Positions 8,041 to 18,357 are shown, numbered from the stretch's first letter. The stretch is 64,000 nucleotides of DNA from Methylobacterium nodulans ORS 2060 (GCF_000022085.1 NC_011887.1:62001-126000), one strand, 5' to 3'. A program made the numbers and translations. The notes: generated by a model from the letters alone, not told the origin.

Positions 8041-9768
8041 GGTTCTTCCGCACTTTGCGTGGAACGGTCGCGGTGACGCGGGAAGCGCAGGCTGATTCAC
8101 GAGGCGGATGATCCTGTCCTCATCCCTGCCGGGCTGCACGATCGAGCGGGTCTTTCGCCACACCGATCACCTTGTCGTCATCGCCCATGGCCGCCGTTGT
8201 CATGGTCGATGTCCGACCTGTGGCACGCCCAGTTCCGCCGTTCACAGCCGCTATGATCGCCGTCCGGCCGATCTGCCGAGCATGGGCCAGCCTGTGACGC
8301 TGCGCCTGCGTATCCGACGCTTCTACTGCCATCATCCCGCTTGCCGCCGCCGCACGTTCGCCGAGCCTCTTCCGCGGCTGATACCGCCGCGAGCGCGCCG
8401 GACCCGCCGCCTCGCTCAGGCCCAGACCCGGATCGGGCTTGCAGTCGGCGGCGAGGCCGGCGCGCGCCTGACCGGCCACCTGGGGATGCAAACCAGCCCC
8501 GACACGATCCTGCGCCTCGTGCACCGCCTCCCGTTGCCGAGAGCGAACGCGCCGCGCGCCGTGGGCATCGACGACTGGGCCATCCGCAAAGGTCGGAGCT
8601 ACGGCACGCTTCTCGTCGACCTCGAACGGCGATGCCCGATCGACCTGCTGCCCGACCGCTCAGGGGCGACCGTTGCCGCATGGCTGCGTCGCCATCCCAG
8701 CATCCAGATCGTCGCCCGCGACCGCTCGACCGAGTACGCCCGAGCGGCCACCGCGGGCGCGCCGGCCGCCCTCCAGGTCGCCGACCGATGGCACCTGCTC
8801 CTCAACCTGCGCCAGGTTCTCGAACGCTGGCTTGGCCGCGTCCATGGCCGGCTGCGACAGCTCCCTCCTCTTGCGAGTGGTGACGGACGACAGCCAGGGG
8901 AGCGCCCGCGCGCCTATCGCCGCAGCGCAGCCGAGATTGCCGTCAGCCTCGACAGCCGCGCCCGCCGGCTGGCGGCCTATGAGGACGTGCGCCGACGCCA
9001 TCTCGCTGGCGAGACCCTCCTGGCGATCGGCCGCGCCACGGGTCTGGCGCGAGCGACCGTGCGCAAGTACGCCCAGGCCGAGAGCTTCCCGGAGCGCGCG
9101 ATCCGCAGACCCAATCCCTCTCGCCTCGATCCCTACCTCGCCCATCTGGAGCAGCGCATGGCCGAGGGCTGCGAGAACGCTATGGCGCTCTGGCGCGAGA
9201 TCCGCCGCCAGGGCTTCGCGGGAACCCATCGGCAGGTGCACCGCTTCGTCGCCGAGCGGCGCACGGCTCGCAAATGGCTGTCGCAGCCCGCCTCGACGAG
9301 CACTGAGGCGATCAGACCCTCACCCATCGCCTCACCCAAGCAACTGGCCTGGATCCTGGTGCAGCCCCTCGCGACACTGCAGCCCCGCGCCGCGGCTGAC
9401 CTCGCCCGCATCCGGCAGGATCCTGAAGCCGCACGGATCGCCGATCTGGCGCGGCGGTTCACGATGCTCGTGCGTGCCTGTGGCCTGGGCGGCGACCGGC
9501 CGGCGGACCCTGCCAGCGAGCTCGACAGATGGCTGCTCGAAACCCGGAACTGCGGTGTCGCTGCGCTGGAGACCTTCGCGGCCGGTTTGGCGCAGGATGG
9601 GGCGGCCGTTCGGGCGGCGCTGACGACGTCCTGGAGCAATGCTCAGGCGGAAGGGCAGATCAGTCGGCTGAAGATGCTCAAGCGCACCATGTACGGTCGC
9701 GCCAGCTTCGCACTCCTCCGTAGCCGCATCCTCATCGCTGCCTGATCCACGCAAAGTGCGGAAGAACC
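8041..9768 (+). mobile_element. Complete ISL3-family insertion sequence
   Basis: The element is 1,728 bases long, bounded by perfect 23-base inverted repeats at 8041-8063 and 9746-9768 (outer end ggttcttccg). An 8-base direct repeat, gtttttgt, flanks it at 8033-8040 and 9769-9776, the target duplication expected for ISL3. It carries one intact transposase gene, so it should be an autonomous and fairly recent insertion. Confidence 0.95.
8108..9745 (+). CDS. ISL3-family transposase
   Basis: A 545-residue transposase. The N-terminal zinc-finger-like part has CPTCG near residue 36 and a second Cys pair (FYCHHPACRRR). The DDE core starts at AVGIDDWAIRKGRSYGTLLVD near residue 155, continues through IVARDRSTEYARAA, and ends with SNAQAEGQISRLKMLKRTMYG near residue 515. 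These are the conserved ISL3 blocks. The gene fills the element and stops at the inner edge of the right inverted repeat. Confidence 0.93.
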   Translation: MILSSSLPGCTIERVFRHTDHLVVIAHGRRCHGRCPTCGTPSSAVHSRYDRRPADLPSMGQPVTLRLRIRRFYCHHPACRRRTFAEPLPRLIPPRARRTRRLAQAQTRIGLAVGGEAGARLTGHLGMQTSPDTILRLVHRLPLPRANAPRAVGIDDWAIRKGRSYGTLLVDLERRCPIDLLPDRSGATVAAWLRRHPSIQIVARDRSTEYARAATAGAPAALQVADRWHLLLNLRQVLERWLGRVHGRLRQLPPLASGDGRQPGERPRAYRRSAAEIAVSLDSRARRLAAYEDVRRRHLAGETLLAIGRATGLARATVRKYAQAESFPERAIRRPNPSRLDPYLAHLEQRMAEGCENAMALWREIRRQGFAGTHRQVHRFVAERRTARKWLSQPASTSTEAIRPSPIASPKQLAWILVQPLATLQPRAAADLARIRQDPEAARIADLARRFTMLVRACGLGGDRPADPASELDRWLLETRNCGVAALETFAAGLAQDGAAVRAALTTSWSNAQAEGQISRLKMLKRTMYGRASFALLRSRILIAA

Positions 9769-9859
9769 GTTTTTGTGGACGGTTAGGAGGCTTGGCTGAC
9801 CAGGGTGTCGGTTGCGGGTTCTGGGCGGTACTTCTCTTCCGGTTTGCCGATGCGGCCGA

Positions 9860-10309
9860 TCAATAAGCCAAGCCAGCAACCGCGCCCTTGCGCGGGTGAA
9901 TTGACAGATCTTCATTATCCTCGCCGTTCTCGAGGTGCTTGAGGATCGGGCAATGCGGACGATGGTCGCCTTCGCAGGCATTGACGAGCATCGTCAGCGT
10001 ATGCTCGATGTCCTGAAGACCCTTGATCTTCCTTTCGAGCTCGTCGATGTGGGCCTGCGCCAACCGCTTGACCTCGGCGCTCTGCCGGGATTCATCTCGC
10101 CACAATCCCAGCAGCTCATTGATCTTGGCGACGGAGAAGCCGAGGCCGCGTGCGCGGCGGATGAAGCGCAGCATGTGCACGTCGACGTCGGAATAGTCGC
10201 GATACCCGGAAGCCTTCCGGTCGGCCTGCGGTATGAGGCCGGTCTGCTCGTAGTAGCGGATCATCTTGGCCGAAACGCCGGACGCCTTGGCTGCCTGTCC
10301 TATGTTCAT
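9860..10309 (-). CDS. cueR: CueR, Cu(I)-responsive MerR-family activator
   Basis: A 149-residue MerR-family regulator. The winged helix-turn-helix is at residues 1-38 (MNIGQAAKASGVSAKMIRYY). The metal site has Cys112 and Cys120 in ACEGDHRPHC, with Ser77 in the sensor helix, matching the Cu(I)/Ag(I)-selective CueR arrangement. It binds palindromic operators in promoters with long spacers and activates copper-export genes. It lies 54 bases downstream of copA on the same strand. Candidate targets in this window are the operators at 12921, 46780-46844 and 51008. Confidence 0.9.
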   Translation of the reverse strand: MNIGQAAKASGVSAKMIRYYEQTGLIPQADRKASGYRDYSDVDVHMLRFIRRARGLGFSVAKINELLGLWRDESRQSAEVKRLAQAHIDELERKIKGLQDIEHTLTMLVNACEGDHRPHCPILKHLENGEDNEDLSIHPRKGAVAGLAY

Positions 10310-10363
10310 GAGTAATCTTCCTTCGCGACACAGCCGGCCCGAAACGGCCGGCTGCTGCCGTTG

Positions 10364-12871
10364 TCAGTGCGCAACCTTGAAGCGGCGGAGCCGAAGCGCG
10401 TTGCCCAGCACGAAGACGCTCGACAGGGCCATGGCTCCCGCGGCGAACACCGGCGAAAGCAGGATGCCGAACGCGGGGAACAGCACGCCGGCCGCGACCG
10501 GAATCAGCGCCGTGTTGTAGGCGAAGGCCCAGAAGAGGTTCTGGCGGATGTTGCCGATCGTCGCCTTGGACAAGGCGATTGCATTCGGCACGCCCTGCAG
10601 GCTGCCCGACATCAGCACCACCTCGGCCGCTTCGATGGCGATATCCGTGCCGGTGCCAATGGCGAGACCGACATCGGCCTCGGCGAGGGCCGGAGCGTCG
10701 TTGATCCCGTCGCCGACGAAGGCAACCTTGCCGTACTGGCTCTTCAGCCGGCGAACCGCCTCCACCTTGCCGTCGGGCAGCACCTCGGCGACGACCTCGT
10801 CGATGCCCAGGCGAGCCGCGATGGCCTTTGCCGTGCGCGCATTGTCGCCGGTGATCATCGCGACCTTCAGGCCGAGATCGTGCAGGGCCCTGATCGCCGG
10901 GGGCGTCGTCTCCTTGATCGGGTCCGCCACGGCAATGATGGCCGCGAGCTTGCCGCCGATCGCCGCATAAAGCGGCGACTTGCCCTCGTTGGCCAGGCGT
11001 TCGGCGACCGTGGCGAAGCCGGCCACGTCATGGCCGAGCTCGGCCATGTAGCGGTCGGCGCCAATCTCGATCGGCTTGCCGTCCACCGTCGCCTTCACGC
11101 CGAAGCCGGTCACGGATTCGAACCCGGAGACCATGGGCAGTTCCAAGCCCTCGTTGTGAGCCGCCTCCACGATCGCCCGGGCGATCGGGTGCTCCGACTT
11201 GGCCTCGACGGCGGCAACCAGCCCAAGCACGGCCTTCCGGTCGAAACCGATCGCCAGCTCGAGATCCGTCAGCGCCGGCTTGCCCTCGGTCAGCGTGCCG
11301 GTCTTGTCGACCGCGACGACCTTGGAATCCTTGAGCAGCTGCAGGGCTTCACCCTTGCGGAAGAGCACGCCGAGCTCCGCGCCGCGGCCGGTGCCCACCA
11401 TGACGGAAGTCGGCGTTGCAAGGCCCATGGCGCAAGGGCAGGCGATGATCAGGACCGCAACCGCGTTGACGAGCGCGAAGGTGAGCGCGGGCGAAGGCCC
11501 GAAATACAGCCACGCCGCGAAGGTCAGCGCCGCCACGGCCATGACTGCGGGCACGAACCACATGGTCACCTTGTCGACCATGGCCTGAATCGGCAGCTTC
11601 GAACCCTGGGCTTCCTCGACCATGCGGATGATCTGGGACAGGACGGTGTTCCCCCCGACCGCCGTCGCGCGGAAGGCGAAGGCGCCCTTCTGGTTGACCG
11701 TGCCGCCGACCACTTCGCTGCCGAGGGCCTTCGAGACCGGGATCGGCTCGCCGGTGATCATCGACTCGTCGACATAGCTCTCGCCCTCGGTCACCTCGCC
11801 GTCGACGGGAATCCGTTCCCCGGGCCGGACTTCGATGATGTCTCCGGCGGCTACGGAGGCGATCGGCAGATCGACCGTCTTGCCGTCCCTGCGCACGCGC
11901 GCCGTCTTGGCCTGAAGTCCCACCAGGCGCTTGATCGCCTCGGACGTGCGCCCCTTGGCGCGGGCCTCAAGGAGACGGCCGAGCAGGATCAGGGTCACGA
12001 TGACCGCGGCCGCTTCGAAATAGACGTTGATCGTGCCGGGAGGCAGGAAGGCGGGGGCGAATGTCGCGACCAGCGAATAGCCATAGGCGGCCAGCGTGCC
12101 GACGGCGACCAGCGAGTTCATGTCGGGGCCGAGACGCCACAGCGCCGGCAGCCCCTTTTCGTAGAAGCGGATGCCGGGGACGAACAGAACGAGCGTCGTC
12201 AGCGCAAACTGGATGTACCAGCTCCACTGCATGCCGATCGTCGCGTCGATAGCGCCATGCACGCCGGGGATGAGGTGAGACCCCATCTCGAGAACGAAGA
12301 CCGGCGCTGTCAGGACCGCGGCGATCGTGAAATCGCGCTTCAGTTCCCGCCGCTCTGTTTCCTTCTTCTCGGCTTGCTCGGCCGTGTCGTCCTGACCGCC
12401 CGCGTTGACCGCCTTGCCGATCACCGTCGCGCCGTATCCGGCCTGCTCGATGGCGGCGATGAGCGCGCCCGAGTCCGCCGAGCCTTCAATCGTGGCCCGC
12501 TCGGTCGCCAGGTTGACGCTCGCTTGCGTGACGCCCGGCACCGCTTTCAGGGCGCGCTCCACACGCCCGATACAGGATGCACAGGTCATGCCCTCCACCG
12601 AGAGCTCGATCGAGGACGCCGGAGCCGAGAATGCGGCAGGTACGGAATAGCCGGCATTCTCGACGGCGCCGACGAGCTTGCTGCGATCAACTGGCGCATT
12701 GGTCGTGATGCTCGCGCGCTCGGTCGCTAAATTGGCCGAGACCGTCTCCACGCCGGGAATGGCCTTCAGGGCCCTCTCGACACGTCCCACGCAGGATGCG
12801 CAGGTCATGCCCTCGATGGGCAGTGAGATTGACGCGGAGGAAAGGTCCGCAGGTCGAACGGGGGCATTCAT
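10364..12871 (-). CDS. copA: CopA, Cu(I)-exporting P1B-type ATPase
   Basis: An 835-residue inner-membrane pump that expels Cu(I) from the cytoplasm. Two N-terminal metal-binding domains carry GMTCASC at residues 21-27 and 94-100. Transmembrane helices start near 180; the transport motif CPC is at 478-480, the phosphorylation site DKTGT at 522-526, and the ATP hinge GDGINDAP near 715. The start at 12871 has a strong AAAGGAGG ribosome site; the longer open frame upstream runs into an IS6 element and is not coding. A CueR-type operator lies 50 bases upstream. Its first 82 codons are duplicated at 51067-51313. Confidence 0.95.
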   Translation of the reverse strand: MNAPVRPADLSSASISLPIEGMTCASCVGRVERALKAIPGVETVSANLATERASITTNAPVDRSKLVGAVENAGYSVPAAFSAPASSIELSVEGMTCASCIGRVERALKAVPGVTQASVNLATERATIEGSADSGALIAAIEQAGYGATVIGKAVNAGGQDDTAEQAEKKETERRELKRDFTIAAVLTAPVFVLEMGSHLIPGVHGAIDATIGMQWSWYIQFALTTLVLFVPGIRFYEKGLPALWRLGPDMNSLVAVGTLAAYGYSLVATFAPAFLPPGTINVYFEAAAVIVTLILLGRLLEARAKGRTSEAIKRLVGLQAKTARVRRDGKTVDLPIASVAAGDIIEVRPGERIPVDGEVTEGESYVDESMITGEPIPVSKALGSEVVGGTVNQKGAFAFRATAVGGNTVLSQIIRMVEEAQGSKLPIQAMVDKVTMWFVPAVMAVAALTFAAWLYFGPSPALTFALVNAVAVLIIACPCAMGLATPTSVMVGTGRGAELGVLFRKGEALQLLKDSKVVAVDKTGTLTEGKPALTDLELAIGFDRKAVLGLVAAVEAKSEHPIARAIVEAAHNEGLELPMVSGFESVTGFGVKATVDGKPIEIGADRYMAELGHDVAGFATVAERLANEGKSPLYAAIGGKLAAIIAVADPIKETTPPAIRALHDLGLKVAMITGDNARTAKAIAARLGIDEVVAEVLPDGKVEAVRRLKSQYGKVAFVGDGINDAPALAEADVGLAIGTGTDIAIEAAEVVLMSGSLQGVPNAIALSKATIGNIRQNLFWAFAYNTALIPVAAGVLFPAFGILLSPVFAAGAMALSSVFVLGNALRLRRFKVAH

Positions 12872-12920
12872 AGCCGCCTCCTTTCTCGTTCGGGAATTTT
12901 GCGTTCCGGCAGAAGATCGG

Positions 12921-12947
12921 GCTTCCAATCGTGGGAAGGTCAAGCCC
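12921..12947 (-). promoter_or_regulatory. CueR-type operator/promoter of copA
   Basis: Read on the minus strand, TTGACC (a -35 element) leads into a dyad with arms cttcc and ggaag around cacgatt. This is the architecture of MerR/CueR promoters, where the operator sits in an over-long spacer. An IS6 end lies only about 37 bases further upstream, so the core promoter is intact. Confidence 0.75.
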
Positions 12948-12983
12948 CAATTTGGCACTGATCGGGGAAAATGCTGTCCGACA

Positions 12984-13799
12984 GGGCTTGTCACGTTGGT
13001 TGGGCGCTGGCTTGCGGAGGGCTGGCGCGCAGCGTAGCCGGGTCGCATGACCGTGCTCTCGTACTCCGGCTACCGCTTCCCGCGTGACATCATCCAACGC
13101 GCTGTGTGGTTGTATCTCCGGTTCACCCTCCGCTTTCGCGACGTCGAAGAACTCCTGGCCGAGCGGGGGATCACAGTGACGTACGAGAGCATCCGACGCT
13201 GGGTTCTCACCTTCGGTCCGACGATCGCACGCGGGCTGCGAGCCCGCCGCCCCAAGCCGCACGCGCGATGGCACCTCGACGAGGTGTTCGTGCGCATCAG
13301 CGGCACGCAGATGGACCTGTGGCGGGCCGTGGACGCCGAAGGCGAGGTGCTGGACGTGCTGCTCCAGACCAAGCGGGACAGGCGCGCGGCTCAGAAGCTG
13401 ATGCGCAAGCTTCTGAAGAAGCAGGGCATGGCACCGGAGACCTGGGTCACGGACAAGTGCCCGGCCTACGGAGCCGCGCTTCGTGAGATGAAGCTGAGCC
13501 GAGTGGATCACGTCCAGCGCAAGCGGGCGAACAACCGGGCGGAGAGCTCGCATGTGCCGGTGCGACGACGAGAGGCGAAGTTGCAGGGCTTCGAGTCGCC
13601 TGGCTCAGCCCAGCGGGTCTTGTCGATGCCCGCGGCCACCTACAACACCTTCACCGTTCCTCGTCACCTCGTCTCGGCTCGCACGCACCGGCTCTTCCGA
13701 GCCGAGGCGTTCGCGATGTGGCGCGGTGCGGCGGGCGTGCCGGCCTGAAAGGGGCCAACGTCGGTTTTCATGCGGCTATTCCGACAACGTGACAAGCCC
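12984..13799 (+). mobile_element. IS6-family element, copy 1 of 4
   Basis: The element is 816 bases, bounded by 15-base inverted repeats (gggcttgtcacgttg). The flanks (gtccgaca and ttcggggg) do not form a target duplication, so this copy has probably recombined with another copy or caused an adjacent deletion. It differs from copies 2-4 by a few bases near its right end. Confidence 0.92.
13047..13748 (+). CDS. IS6-family transposase (copy 1)
   Basis: A 233-residue DDE transposase. It has [20 protein letters not shown] near the start and catalytic blocks [10 protein letters not shown] (first Asp), [12 protein letters not shown] (second Asp) and [20 protein letters not shown] (Glu). All three acidic residues are present. 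It differs from the other three copies by one residue in the C-terminal tail (AGVPA instead of AGAPA). Confidence 0.93.
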   Translation: MTVLSYSGYRFPRDIIQRAVWLYLRFTLRFRDVEELLAERGITVTYESIRRWVLTFGPTIARGLRARRPKPHARWHLDEVFVRISGTQMDLWRAVDAEGEVLDVLLQTKRDRRAAQKLMRKLLKKQGMAPETWVTDKCPAYGAALREMKLSRVDHVQRKRANNRAESSHVPVRRREAKLQGFESPGSAQRVLSMPAATYNTFTVPRHLVSARTHRLFRAEAFAMWRGAAGVPA

Positions 13800-13929
13800 T
13801 TCGGGGGCAGTGGGAAGCCCCAGCGCATCATCGTCAGCTCGCGTTCGCCCTGCCCCGAAGCGTGGGGCTGCGCCTCCCGTCGTACCCGGCGTTGCCCGTC
13901 AGAAGCATCAAATCCGACGCCGCGCACAA

Positions 13930-13953
13930 GCGCCCCGGGAGGACCCGGGGCGC
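13930..13953 (-). terminator. GC-rich hairpin downstream of the outer-membrane protein gene
   Basis: A perfect 10-base stem (gcgccccggg with its complement) closes a 4-base loop, 69 bases past the stop of the minus-strand porin-like gene. It lacks a clear T-run, so a role as terminator is likely but not certain. Confidence 0.5.
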
Positions 13954-14022
13954 CGTTCGGCCAAGCGGCCAGATTTGATCGGGGTCTGGGGACGCTTCAG
14001 CCGAACCGTTGTCGGCCACCGA

Positions 14023-14886
14023 CTACCAGGTGCCGAACTTGTAGTTCAGGCCGGCGCGGACCACCGCGAACTCGGTGTCGCGGCGGAACTGACCGGCGTT
14101 CACCACGACCACGCCCGGGCTCGCCGTCGTGATGATGGCGCCGGCGTTGTTCACCGCGAAGGCGCCGTTGAAGCGCCGGCCACGGTCCAGGTTCACGTAC
14201 AGACCTTCGACCTTCACCGTCACCGAGCTCGACCGGAAGAAGTTCAGGAACGAGTCGGTGGGCAGGGCGTACTCGACGCCACCACCGGCGGTCCAGCCGG
14301 TCTGGAAGTCGTCGTCGTTGGGCAGGCCGAAGTCGCGGCCGCCGCCGCTGCCATAGGCGAAACCGCCGGTGCCGTAGATCAGGGTGCGATCCCAGGCGTA
14401 GCCGAGCCGGCCGCGCACCGTGCCGAAGAAGTCGAGACCGGCGAGGCCGGCCGGGTTGAACACCCGCTGGGCGGCGATCGGGCCGGTGGCGATGAAGCGG
14501 TTCCGGTCACGGCCGAAGTCGACGTACTGGGCGTCGGCCTCGAGACCGATCACCACGCCCGCGCCCGGCGTGAACTGGTAGTTGTAGCCGATCTGGCCGC
14601 CGCCGGTGAAGCCGTCCAGGTTGCTCTCGTTCCGGAAGGCGATGACGGTCGGAACGATGACGAGGCCGGTGGCCGGGCCGACGCCAATCACCGTGGGCCC
14701 GCGGTTGGGACCGGTGTCGAAGCCGTAACCGGCGTTGAAACCGGCGTAGAAGCCGGTCCAGGTGAACACCGGCACCGGCGTGAACACCGGCGGCGGGGGA
14801 GGCTCGCGGCGCGGCAGGTCGGCAGCAGACGCAGCGCCCGTCAGGAGGGCGGTGGCCGCGCTGGTGAGCAAGAGCTTTCTGATCAT
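14023..14886 (-). CDS. Omp25/porin-like outer-membrane beta-barrel protein
   Basis: A 287-residue outer-membrane protein. The signal peptide (MIRKLLLTSAATALLTGAAS, cleaved after Ala-Ala near 22) is followed by a Pro-rich linker. A barrel then opens with FTWTGFYAGFNAGYGF and ends with LNYKFGTW, whose terminal aromatic residue is the usual insertion signal. The pattern matches the Omp25/Omp31-like OmpA-superfamily barrels of Hyphomicrobiales. It stands alone between IS elements and has a hairpin downstream. Role: structural or small-solute permeability; nothing more specific is visible. Confidence 0.88.
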   Translation of the reverse strand: MIRKLLLTSAATALLTGAASAADLPRREPPPPPVFTPVPVFTWTGFYAGFNAGYGFDTGPNRGPTVIGVGPATGLVIVPTVIAFRNESNLDGFTGGGQIGYNYQFTPGAGVVIGLEADAQYVDFGRDRNRFIATGPIAAQRVFNPAGLAGLDFFGTVRGRLGYAWDRTLIYGTGGFAYGSGGGRDFGLPNDDDFQTGWTAGGGVEYALPTDSFLNFFRSSSVTVKVEGLYVNLDRGRRFNGAFAVNNAGAIITTASPGVVVVNAGQFRRDTEFAVVRAGLNYKFGTW

Positions 14887-15094
14887 CTGGTCCTGGTCCC
14901 TTTCGCAGGAGCTGCAAGTTCCCTCCGTGGGAGTTGCAAGACGATCACAGCGTTGATTGCCAACCTCTGGCTAGTGCAGCTGCGCCACGGTGACCATCAA
15001 CCGAGACAACAACGACGCGCATCAGCCGTCGTGGGCAACTTATTTTTTGTAAGTTGCCGTAATAACACACAGCGGTTAGGATTATAACCATAAG

Positions 15095-15131
15095 AAACTC
15101 CCCACGAGCCTTGCGGCTGTGGGGGAGTTTT
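15095..15131. terminator. Hairpin with flanking A- and T-runs, possible bidirectional terminator
   Basis: aaactcccc pairs with gggggagttt around an inner agcc/ggct stem, and a T-run follows on the plus strand. The shape is that of an intrinsic terminator. No confident gene ends here, so it may be left over from a lost gene. Confidence 0.5.
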
Positions 15132-15141
15132 GAAGCTACTC

Positions 15142-16127
15142 GTTCCCAGGACCAGTGGGGAAAGCTTCATCCATATCAAACCAGCTTTCAAACCCGAATG
15201 CAACCACCTAATTGCTTTTACACTTGTCTAGATGCAGGGATGATGACGAGTGTGGCGATTAACCTTCTTAGTGGCCGTATCTGGGATGAGGCTAGGTTCG
15301 TACAATGCCGGCGATGCCTGAATTCACCCGGTCGGCGCTGGTGCCGGCTGATCAGGCAATCCTGAAGGCCGCCCAGTCCGTGCGCTCATGGCAAGGCACA
15401 TGAACTCCGCTCCCGCGCGAGCTGGCAGCGTTTGCCGACGCTGGATCAGCGCCTCGATACCCTGCTCTGCCGAGCGCTTGAGGTGCTTGGCGATCCAGCC
15501 CAGCTGATACGGCCGAAGCTGCCACGTAGACTACGGTGATTACTCCTGCATCGTCGCTCCTGTGGCTCGACCGGCAGTGTATCAAGCTTGGCGCTATCGG
15601 CAGCTTCATTTGTTAAGCTGGCGATGCCGACGGCGAAGTGTTCACGTGAGAGGACGGCTTCGAGCGCACCTCGCCGGTCAAGGCCTTCCCAATGGCTCCG
15701 GCCCTGGGGCCTCATTCCGGCGAGCATCGCGAACCTCCTCGTCCGCGCCCGCGTCAAAGGCGAGCTGGCCGACATCTCTTCGCCAGGGCTGAGACGCTGC
15801 TGGCCGTCGTGATGCGGCGCCTCCGGGCGACCGGGAAGGCCGGCCTTAACTGAGACGGTCGCGGGCTGGCTGCTCGTGCGCTACTCCCGGGTCACGGTGG
15901 CGGGGGTCCGCGCATGAAGCGCCTTTGGATCCGCAGAGTGCGCTGATCAGAACGCAGCGGCCGGACCGATAGGCTGTTGGCCCGGCCGCTGTCACGGCAC
16001 CCGACCTCGCTGGATGGGGCTGGAAGGGCAGCGTGACAGCCGCAAAGATACCGCCAAGACTGACCGGGACGGTTAACGCGGATAGGATGCCCGCCCGATC
16101 AGCCCTCGCTCTCCTCCCCGGCCTGGG
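15142..16127. other. About 1 kb without a recognisable gene
   Basis: Short frames exist on both strands, for example a minus-strand frame at 15446-15775, but none shows a recognisable motif, a convincing ribosome site or a plausible fold. The region lies between the outer-membrane protein gene and a dead IS element and looks like eroded coding DNA. Confidence 0.4.
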
Positions 16128-16972
16128 GGGCTTGTCGCAAACTCGGGCTCGGGCTGCAGAAGGGGCTACCCGCCCCCGCTTTCACGCTTTGTTCGCGACG
16201 GGAAGCCCGAAGCAGTGCGCGAGCAGCTGGTTCTGCTCCCGCACCGTCCATGCGCCCAAGAACCCGAAGCCCTTGCGCCGCCACAGCCTGGCTTTGACGC
16301 CCTGGATCGTGCGCCGCGCCGTCTTGAACGACCGGAACCCGCCCACCCGCGGCATCGCCCGCTTCACTCGGAAGGGGTCGCTCGCGATCCCTTGCTGCAG
16401 GGGCTTGCTGACGTGATGGGTCGGTGTCCGGGGCAGCAGGCCCGCCTTGCGGCTCTCGGCGATCGCCGGCGGGTACGGGCCGGCCCCATTGCGGAACAAG
16501 CGCTTGGCGGCATCGAGGTCGCGGTTGGCCGTGAGCAGGACGTCGACCGCCTCACCGGGCTTGTCGATGGCCCGGTCCGGGGAGCGCCACTGGCCCCGGA
16601 CGCGGATGTCCGTTTCGTCCACGCGCACCGAGCCGCAGGGCGGCTTGCGGAACCGGCGCAGACGACGCTCGATGGCCGGCGCGTCGGCGAGCACCCAGCG
16701 GGTGAGGGTGGAGTGGTCGACCGTGAGGCCCCTCTCCAGGAGCATCTCCGCGATGTCGCGGTCGCTCAGCGCGTCGCGCAGGGACCAGGAGACGGCCTGC
16801 ACGATGAGGGTGGCTTCGAAGTGTCGGCCCCTGAAGTCGCCTTGGGCCTGTCTCTTCAGCGTGAGGGCGAGGGCGTTCAGGATCATGGGCTGGCTCCGGA
16901 GCGGAGCGGCAAGCTGGCCGGGTATGCCTAACGACCCGTGACCGCGGGCCCGTTCGCGTTTGCGACAAGCCC
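16128..16972 (-). mobile_element. Second IS6-type element (type B), defective
   Basis: The element is 845 bases, with inverted ends gggcttgtcgcaaac at 16128 and its complement ending at 16972. It resembles the four other IS6 copies in its end motif but carries a different transposase. Flanks do not show a target duplication. Pieces of the same element type occur at 40722-40826 and 52130-52886. Confidence 0.8.
16182..16886 (-). pseudogene. IS6-family transposase (type B), catalytically dead
   Basis: A 234-residue open frame starting MILNALALTLKRQAQG. Compared with the sibling at 52131-52832, it has lost about 16 residues that include the second catalytic Asp (the IGTDGAGPYPP block is reduced to NGAGPYPP). 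The Glu of GIESDH has become Ala (GIASDP). The first Asp (VDETDIRVRGQW) is kept, but nearby residues are altered. The frame is open yet two of three DDE residues are gone, so it cannot transpose on its own. Confidence 0.8.
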
Positions 16973-17183
16973 ATCCGCCTCGTGGGGGCGATGGCTGCGC
17001 GCCTGACGCACCTCGGAAGGCGGCTCGTCGGCTGAACGGGCCTGGAGGAGGCAACTCTCCTCATGCTGAGGTGCCGCGGATGGGATTTGATGCTTGCAGT
17101 TCCGGTTCGCCTGCCCCGGAAAATCTGGCGATAGAGCAGAGACTCGGCATTTCCAGCGGCGACTCTGCATTGCCGGCAGCCAG

Positions 17184-17372
17184 TCACATGGCCGGCAAGT
17201 CCTGCCCCGGCCTCGAACGCGACGACAGAGAGCGGCTCAGACGCTCCATGTACAGGTAGACGACCGGCGTCGTGAACAGGGTCAGCACCTGCGACACGAG
17301 GAGGCCACCGACGATGGCGTAGCCCAGCGGCTGGCGGATCTCCGAGCCCGTGCCGGTGCCGAGCATCAGCGG
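17184..17372 (-). pseudogene. C-terminal stump of an RND efflux pump (HAE1/AcrB type)
   Basis: The frame reads [19 protein letters not shown] then [18 protein letters not shown], the hallmark C-terminal end of hydrophobe/amphiphile RND permeases (last two helices). The gene is cut at 17372 by the left end of IS6 copy 2; the other roughly 980 residues are missing. Nothing of the pump lies on the other side of the IS, so the IS has removed the rest. Confidence 0.85.
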
Positions 17373-18188
17373 GGGCTTGTCACGTTGGTTGGGCGCTGGC
17401 TTGCGGAGGGCTGGCGCGCAGCGTAGCCGGGTCGCATGACCGTGCTCTCGTACTCCGGCTACCGCTTCCCGCGTGACATCATCCAACGCGCTGTGTGGTT
17501 GTATCTCCGGTTCACCCTCCGCTTTCGCGACGTCGAAGAACTCCTGGCCGAGCGGGGGATCACAGTGACGTACGAGAGCATCCGACGCTGGGTTCTCACC
17601 TTCGGTCCGACGATCGCACGCGGGCTGCGAGCCCGCCGCCCCAAGCCGCACGCGCGATGGCACCTCGACGAGGTGTTCGTGCGCATCAGCGGCACGCAGA
17701 TGGACCTGTGGCGGGCCGTGGACGCCGAAGGCGAGGTGCTGGACGTGCTGCTCCAGACCAAGCGGGACAGGCGCGCGGCTCAGAAGCTGATGCGCAAGCT
17801 TCTGAAGAAGCAGGGCATGGCACCGGAGACCTGGGTCACGGACAAGTGCCCGGCCTACGGAGCCGCGCTTCGTGAGATGAAGCTGAGCCGAGTGGATCAC
17901 GTCCAGCGCAAGCGGGCGAACAACCGGGCGGAGAGCTCGCATGTGCCGGTGCGACGACGAGAGGCGAAGTTGCAGGGCTTCGAGTCGCCTGGCTCAGCCC
18001 AGCGGGTCTTGTCGATGCCCGCGGCCACCTACAACACCTTCACCGTTCCTCGTCACCTCGTCTCGGCTCGCACGCACCGGCTCTTCCGAGCCGAGGCGTT
18101 CGCGATGTGGCGCGGTGCGGCGGGCGCGCCGGCCTGAAAGGGGCCAACGTCGGCTTTCTCGCGGCTATTCCGACAACGTGACAAGCCC
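17373..18188 (+). mobile_element. IS6-family element, copy 2 of 4
   Basis: The element is 816 bases with 15-base inverted repeats (gggcttgtcacgttg). The flanking 8-mers (atcagcgg and gggcgatc) do not match. The two sides are stumps of unrelated genes, which points to an IS-mediated deletion. Confidence 0.92.
17436..18137 (+). CDS. IS6-family transposase (copy 2)
   Basis: A 233-residue transposase identical in protein sequence to copies 3 and 4, with all DDE residues present ([23 protein letters not shown]). Same start context as the other copies. Confidence 0.93.
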   Translation: MTVLSYSGYRFPRDIIQRAVWLYLRFTLRFRDVEELLAERGITVTYESIRRWVLTFGPTIARGLRARRPKPHARWHLDEVFVRISGTQMDLWRAVDAEGEVLDVLLQTKRDRRAAQKLMRKLLKKQGMAPETWVTDKCPAYGAALREMKLSRVDHVQRKRANNRAESSHVPVRRREAKLQGFESPGSAQRVLSMPAATYNTFTVPRHLVSARTHRLFRAEAFAMWRGAAGAPA

Positions 18189-18357
18189 GGGCGATCAGCT
18201 CGTGAATCTTGGGTTCGAGTTTGCCGCTCTTGGTCGCGCCGTTCTCGATGATCGTGAGGCCGCGCAGCACGTCAGGGCTGAGCTTGGCGAACTCGCCAAC
18301 GCGACCTACCAGGGCGTCGCGATAGGCGTTCCAATCCTGCATGTTGTTCATTGTCAT
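18189..18357 (-). pseudogene. N-terminal stump of a carboxymuconolactone-decarboxylase-family protein
   Basis: The first about 55 codons read MNNMQDWNAYRDALVGRVGE and LRGLTIIENGATKSGKLEPK. This matches the start of AhpD-like carboxymuconolactone decarboxylase proteins. It is cut at 18189 by IS6 copy 2, before the Cys-x-x-Cys segment that gives the family its peroxidase activity. It probably formed an operon with the SDR gene just upstream on the same strand. Confidence 0.75.

Noticed and set aside
10361..12730. 789-codon open frame on the plus strand
   Set aside because: It is antisense to copA; the translation is Arg/Asp/Gly/His-rich with no motif, as expected opposite a high-GC gene.
13552..15087. 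511-codon plus-strand frame spanning IS6 and the porin antisense
   Set aside because: It joins an alternative frame of the transposase with the antisense of the outer-membrane protein; no ribosome site or domain.
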